NCBI RefSeq assembly: GCF_051842935.1
Contig: NZ_JBPXRR010000001.1
Span: forward strand, 1,116,001-1,180,000
Source: Pseudalkalibacillus sp051842935
GTDB lineage: Bacteria; Bacillota; Bacilli; Bacillales; Fictibacillaceae
Direction: 5' to 3'
DNA: 64,000 nucleotides
A program made the translations under genes and the position numbers. Positions within the stretch are counted from its first letter, which is position 1; each line of letters starts with the position of its first letter. Shown here piece by piece: positions 62,280 through 64,000 of the stretch. The notes under the pieces were generated by a model. That model was not told where the DNA came from, did no database searches, and saw only the letters and a list, made by a program, of their open reading frames with translations.

Positions 62280-62585
62280 ATGGCATTTGGGATAAAAAGA
62301 GATGAGTTGCAGTCATGGAAAGAGAAAGTAAATCAAAATCAAATTGCTTTTCTGACGCATTATTGGATAGATGAGCGGTTTCCGGACTGCAATACAGTCA
62401 CAAAAGTAGGATGCAAGGATCTTCAGAAGTTGTTCGAATGGGGACAACGCTATGGGTTGAAAAAAGAGTGGGTTGACTACCGATGGGACTTTCCTCATTT
62501 TGATCTAGTGGGGGAACGGCAATTGAAAGTGCTGAAAGCAGAAAATCAATGGGAGCAGATTGAAAGATTCAAATTGGATGGTTGA
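62280..62585 (+). CDS. yneQ: YneQ-like conserved protein
   Basis: 101 residues: MAFGIKRDELQSWK start, FLTHYWIDERFPDCNTVTKVGC centre, LFEWGQRYGLKKEWVDYR end. Matches the Bacillus YneQ family, of unknown function. It begins eight bases after the yneP stop, so the two are probably co-transcribed. Confidence 0.85.
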   Translation: MAFGIKRDELQSWKEKVNQNQIAFLTHYWIDERFPDCNTVTKVGCKDLQKLFEWGQRYGLKKEWVDYRWDFPHFDLVGERQLKVLKAENQWEQIERFKLDG

Positions 62586-62619
62586 TCGGTGTGAGGGGAT
62601 TGTGGTTGCGACATGCCCT

Positions 62620-62653
62620 TCCCGCGGTAAAGTGAGAATTTTTCCCCGCGGGA
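62620..62653. terminator. Hairpin between yneQ and yneR
   Basis: Stem TCCCGCGG / CCGCGGGA with an 18-base loop. It has no clear T-run, so it may be a terminator for the convergent genes or a repeat fragment. Confidence 0.45.
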
Positions 62654-62675
62654 GTATGTGCATGTAGAGTTTGCG

Positions 62676-62972
62676 TTAATCTTGTTCCGTATATTCGTAA
62701 GATATTTCATCGTATTTACGGCTATACTTGATCTTCAAATCATGATCGTTGAAATACCAAAGGTCTTTGTCTTCAATGAAGAAAGTAACACCATCGGATT
62801 CGAATGTTTTCGCAGGTTCGAATGGGTTTTCTTTTGAAATACCCAAGGAATAACCTGACTGAACGGTACTACAACCGCCTACTCGTGCGAAGAATCTGAC
62901 GTGATCACCTTCTGATAAGTCTAGTTCATTGATGAACCATTGAACGGCAGGTTTTGTAATTGAGAAATCCAT
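62676..62972 (-). CDS. yneR: YneR, HesB-like protein
   Basis: 98 residues: MDFSITKPAVQWFINELDL, RVGGCSTVQSGYSLGI, FFIEDKDLWYFND. A HesB/YneR-fold protein without the IscA C-terminal cysteines. It keeps one cysteine (GGCS). ATG behind AGGAGG. Located after yneQ as in B. subtilis. A second HesB-like paralogue lies at 34076-34354. Confidence 0.85.
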   Translation of the reverse strand: MDFSITKPAVQWFINELDLSEGDHVRFFARVGGCSTVQSGYSLGISKENPFEPAKTFESDGVTFFIEDKDLWYFNDHDLKIKYSRKYDEISYEYTEQD

Positions 62973-63159
62973 TGTCGATCCTCCTTATCCATTTATCGAA
63001 ATTACAATACATCATCTGATTCGGATGCAATAACTGTATCAACAGCCTATCGGGAATGCAACCGATTTGCAATCACAATGTACTACGGTTTATATTCCCG
63101 TTCATAAGGTAATTTAAAGCATAAATCACAGAAAGATTTCCATAGATCGAGGGGATTTT

Positions 63160-64000
63160 ATGAGTATGAAAAAATGGATATTCCTGGTCCTTGTCCCTCT
63201 GGTAGCTATTATCGGTCTTCTTTTATTCATAAACAACCCGGAAGAGGAACCAGAATCCGATCCGGTAATCGGTCCGATCGTAAACGAACCACCAGAAGAA
63301 GAGAAGACTGAAGAAGAGAAGCCGGAAGAGGAAAAGAAAGAGGATAAGAAGGACGATAAGAAGGAAGAAGAAGTAACGGAATCCGTCATAGAGGATGTCC
63401 ATATTGTAGGACTAGGGGATTCTTTGACGAAAGGATCAGGAGACAAGACGAAAGGTGGTTATATCCATCCCGTTTCTCAATACATCCAAGAACAATCTGA
63501 GGAGAGCGTTAGTCTGAAGAACTTCGGAATCCATGGACTACCTAGTAAAAAACTCGTACCGAAAGTCGATGAGGAGAACGTCCGCGAGCATATTGAAAAG
63601 GCGGATCACATATTCATCACCATCGGTGGCAATGATATATTGAATATCGTGGAGTACAACTTTTTCAGTCTGAATATGGACTTGTTTGAAACCGGGAAGG
63701 TGAGATATAGGAAAAACCTGTTCGTCATCGTCCAGACGATCAGGGCATTGAATCCGGATGCCAATGTGTATTTAATCGGAATGTTCAACCCTTTCCATAA
63801 CTTCTTCCAGGATATCAAAGAGATCGACGGTGTCATCGAAGATTGGAACAAAACTGCGGAATTAGTTGCAGATATCAATGATAATACGCAATACATTCCA
63901 GTCGACGATATCTTCATTGAAGAAGACAGTGACGAACTGTTTGCGAATGACAAACTGCATCCGAACCAAAAAGGGTACGTGAAGATGGCAAATCGGATAC
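63160..64000 (+). CDS. GDSL/SGNH hydrolase, truncated by the window end
   Basis: 280 codons visible without a stop. A signal-anchor hydrophobic segment (about 5-25) is followed by an acidic/lysine-rich linker (about 27-72) and an SGNH esterase domain: block I GLGDSLTKGSG, block II NFGIHG, block III TIGGND, and block V DKLHPNQKGY. All catalytic residues (Ser, Gly, Asn, Asp/His) are visible. Probably a surface lipase or esterase like YpmR. ATG behind GAGGGG. The C-terminus is outside the window. Confidence 0.9.
   Translation, partial: MSMKKWIFLVLVPLVAIIGLLLFINNPEEEPESDPVIGPIVNEPPEEEKTEEEKPEEEKKEDKKDDKKEEEVTESVIEDVHIVGLGDSLTKGSGDKTKGGYIHPVSQYIQEQSEESVSLKNFGIHGLPSKKLVPKVDEENVREHIEKADHIFITIGGNDILNIVEYNFFSLNMDLFETGKVRYRKNLFVIVQTIRALNPDANVYLIGMFNPFHNFFQDIKEIDGVIEDWNKTAELVADINDNTQYIPVDDIFIEEDSDELFANDKLHPNQKGYVKMANRI

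Noticed and set aside
1..64000. CRISPR array, rRNA operon, complete prophage or insertion sequence
   Set aside because: No regularly spaced direct repeats with unique spacers, no rRNA-like stretch, no phage structural genes and no DDE transposase were seen.

Overview
The window is a chromosomal segment of an endospore-forming member of the Bacillaceae. This rests on sporulation genes (spoVS, cotE, spoVK, sirA, sspP, sspO, sspN, a YhcN-type lipoprotein), Gram-positive style ribosome binding sites, and a gene order that follows the Bacillus subtilis recA-to-yneR region: recA, rny, ymdB, spoVS, tdh, kbl, miaB, ricA, cotE, mutS, mutL, miaA, hfq, spoVK, hflX, ynbB, glnR, glnA, lexA, yneA, yneB, ynzC, tkt, sirA, yneF, ccdA, ccdC, yneK, sspP, sspO, acnA, sspN, yneP, yneQ, yneR. 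The genus cannot be named from the sequence alone.

Layout. 0-6.4 kb: pgsA, cinA, SOS-controlled recA, RNase Y, YmdB and SpoVS. 6.5-13 kb: an M19 dipeptidase and a two-subunit 2-oxoacid:ferredoxin oxidoreductase, then threonine catabolism (tdh, kbl), with a 52-bp tandem repeat between them. 13-22 kb: tRNA modification (miaB, miaA), RicA, spore coat CotE, mismatch repair (mutS, mutL) and Hfq. 22-29.4 kb: a degenerate tyrosine recombinase, SpoVK, HflX, YnbB and the glnRA operon with its GlnR operators. 29.5-37.5 kb: an M23 endopeptidase, an arylamine acetyltransferase, the lexA/yneA SOS module, transketolase, SirA and YneF. 37.6-43.1 kb: mnmH (tRNA 2-selenouridine synthase), membrane and cell-wall genes, the cytochrome c maturation genes ccdA and ccdC, and a solitary mrpB-like gene. 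53.4-64 kb returns to conserved Bacillus order (SASP genes, aconitase, nuclease, FbpB, SspN, YneP/Q/R), with a tandem-AAA SpoVK relative and a GDSL esterase cut by the window end.

The most interesting part is 43.7-53.4 kb, a selenium island between yneK and sspP, where B. subtilis has no selenium genes. It holds the whole selenocysteine (Sec) machinery: selC (tRNA-Sec, anticodon TCA), selB, selD and selA. There are two UGA-containing selenoprotein genes that ordinary gene calling breaks: SelD itself (Sec18) and an 80-residue SelW-like protein (CMQU motif). Each has a GTT-loop hairpin just downstream of its UGA. A compact run downstream of selB adds a GT-B glycosyltransferase that resembles the selenosugar synthase SenB, and a PhnD/PhnE/PhnC-type ABC importer that may bring in a selenium oxyanion. 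The run is preceded by a serine recombinase whose catalytic serine is alanine and by a cluster of seven DnaA-box-like sites. With mnmH at 37.6 kb, selenophosphate made by SelD appears to feed Sec-tRNA, selenouridine tRNA and possibly a selenosugar. The core Sec genes are well supported. The transporter substrate and the glycosyltransferase role are inference.
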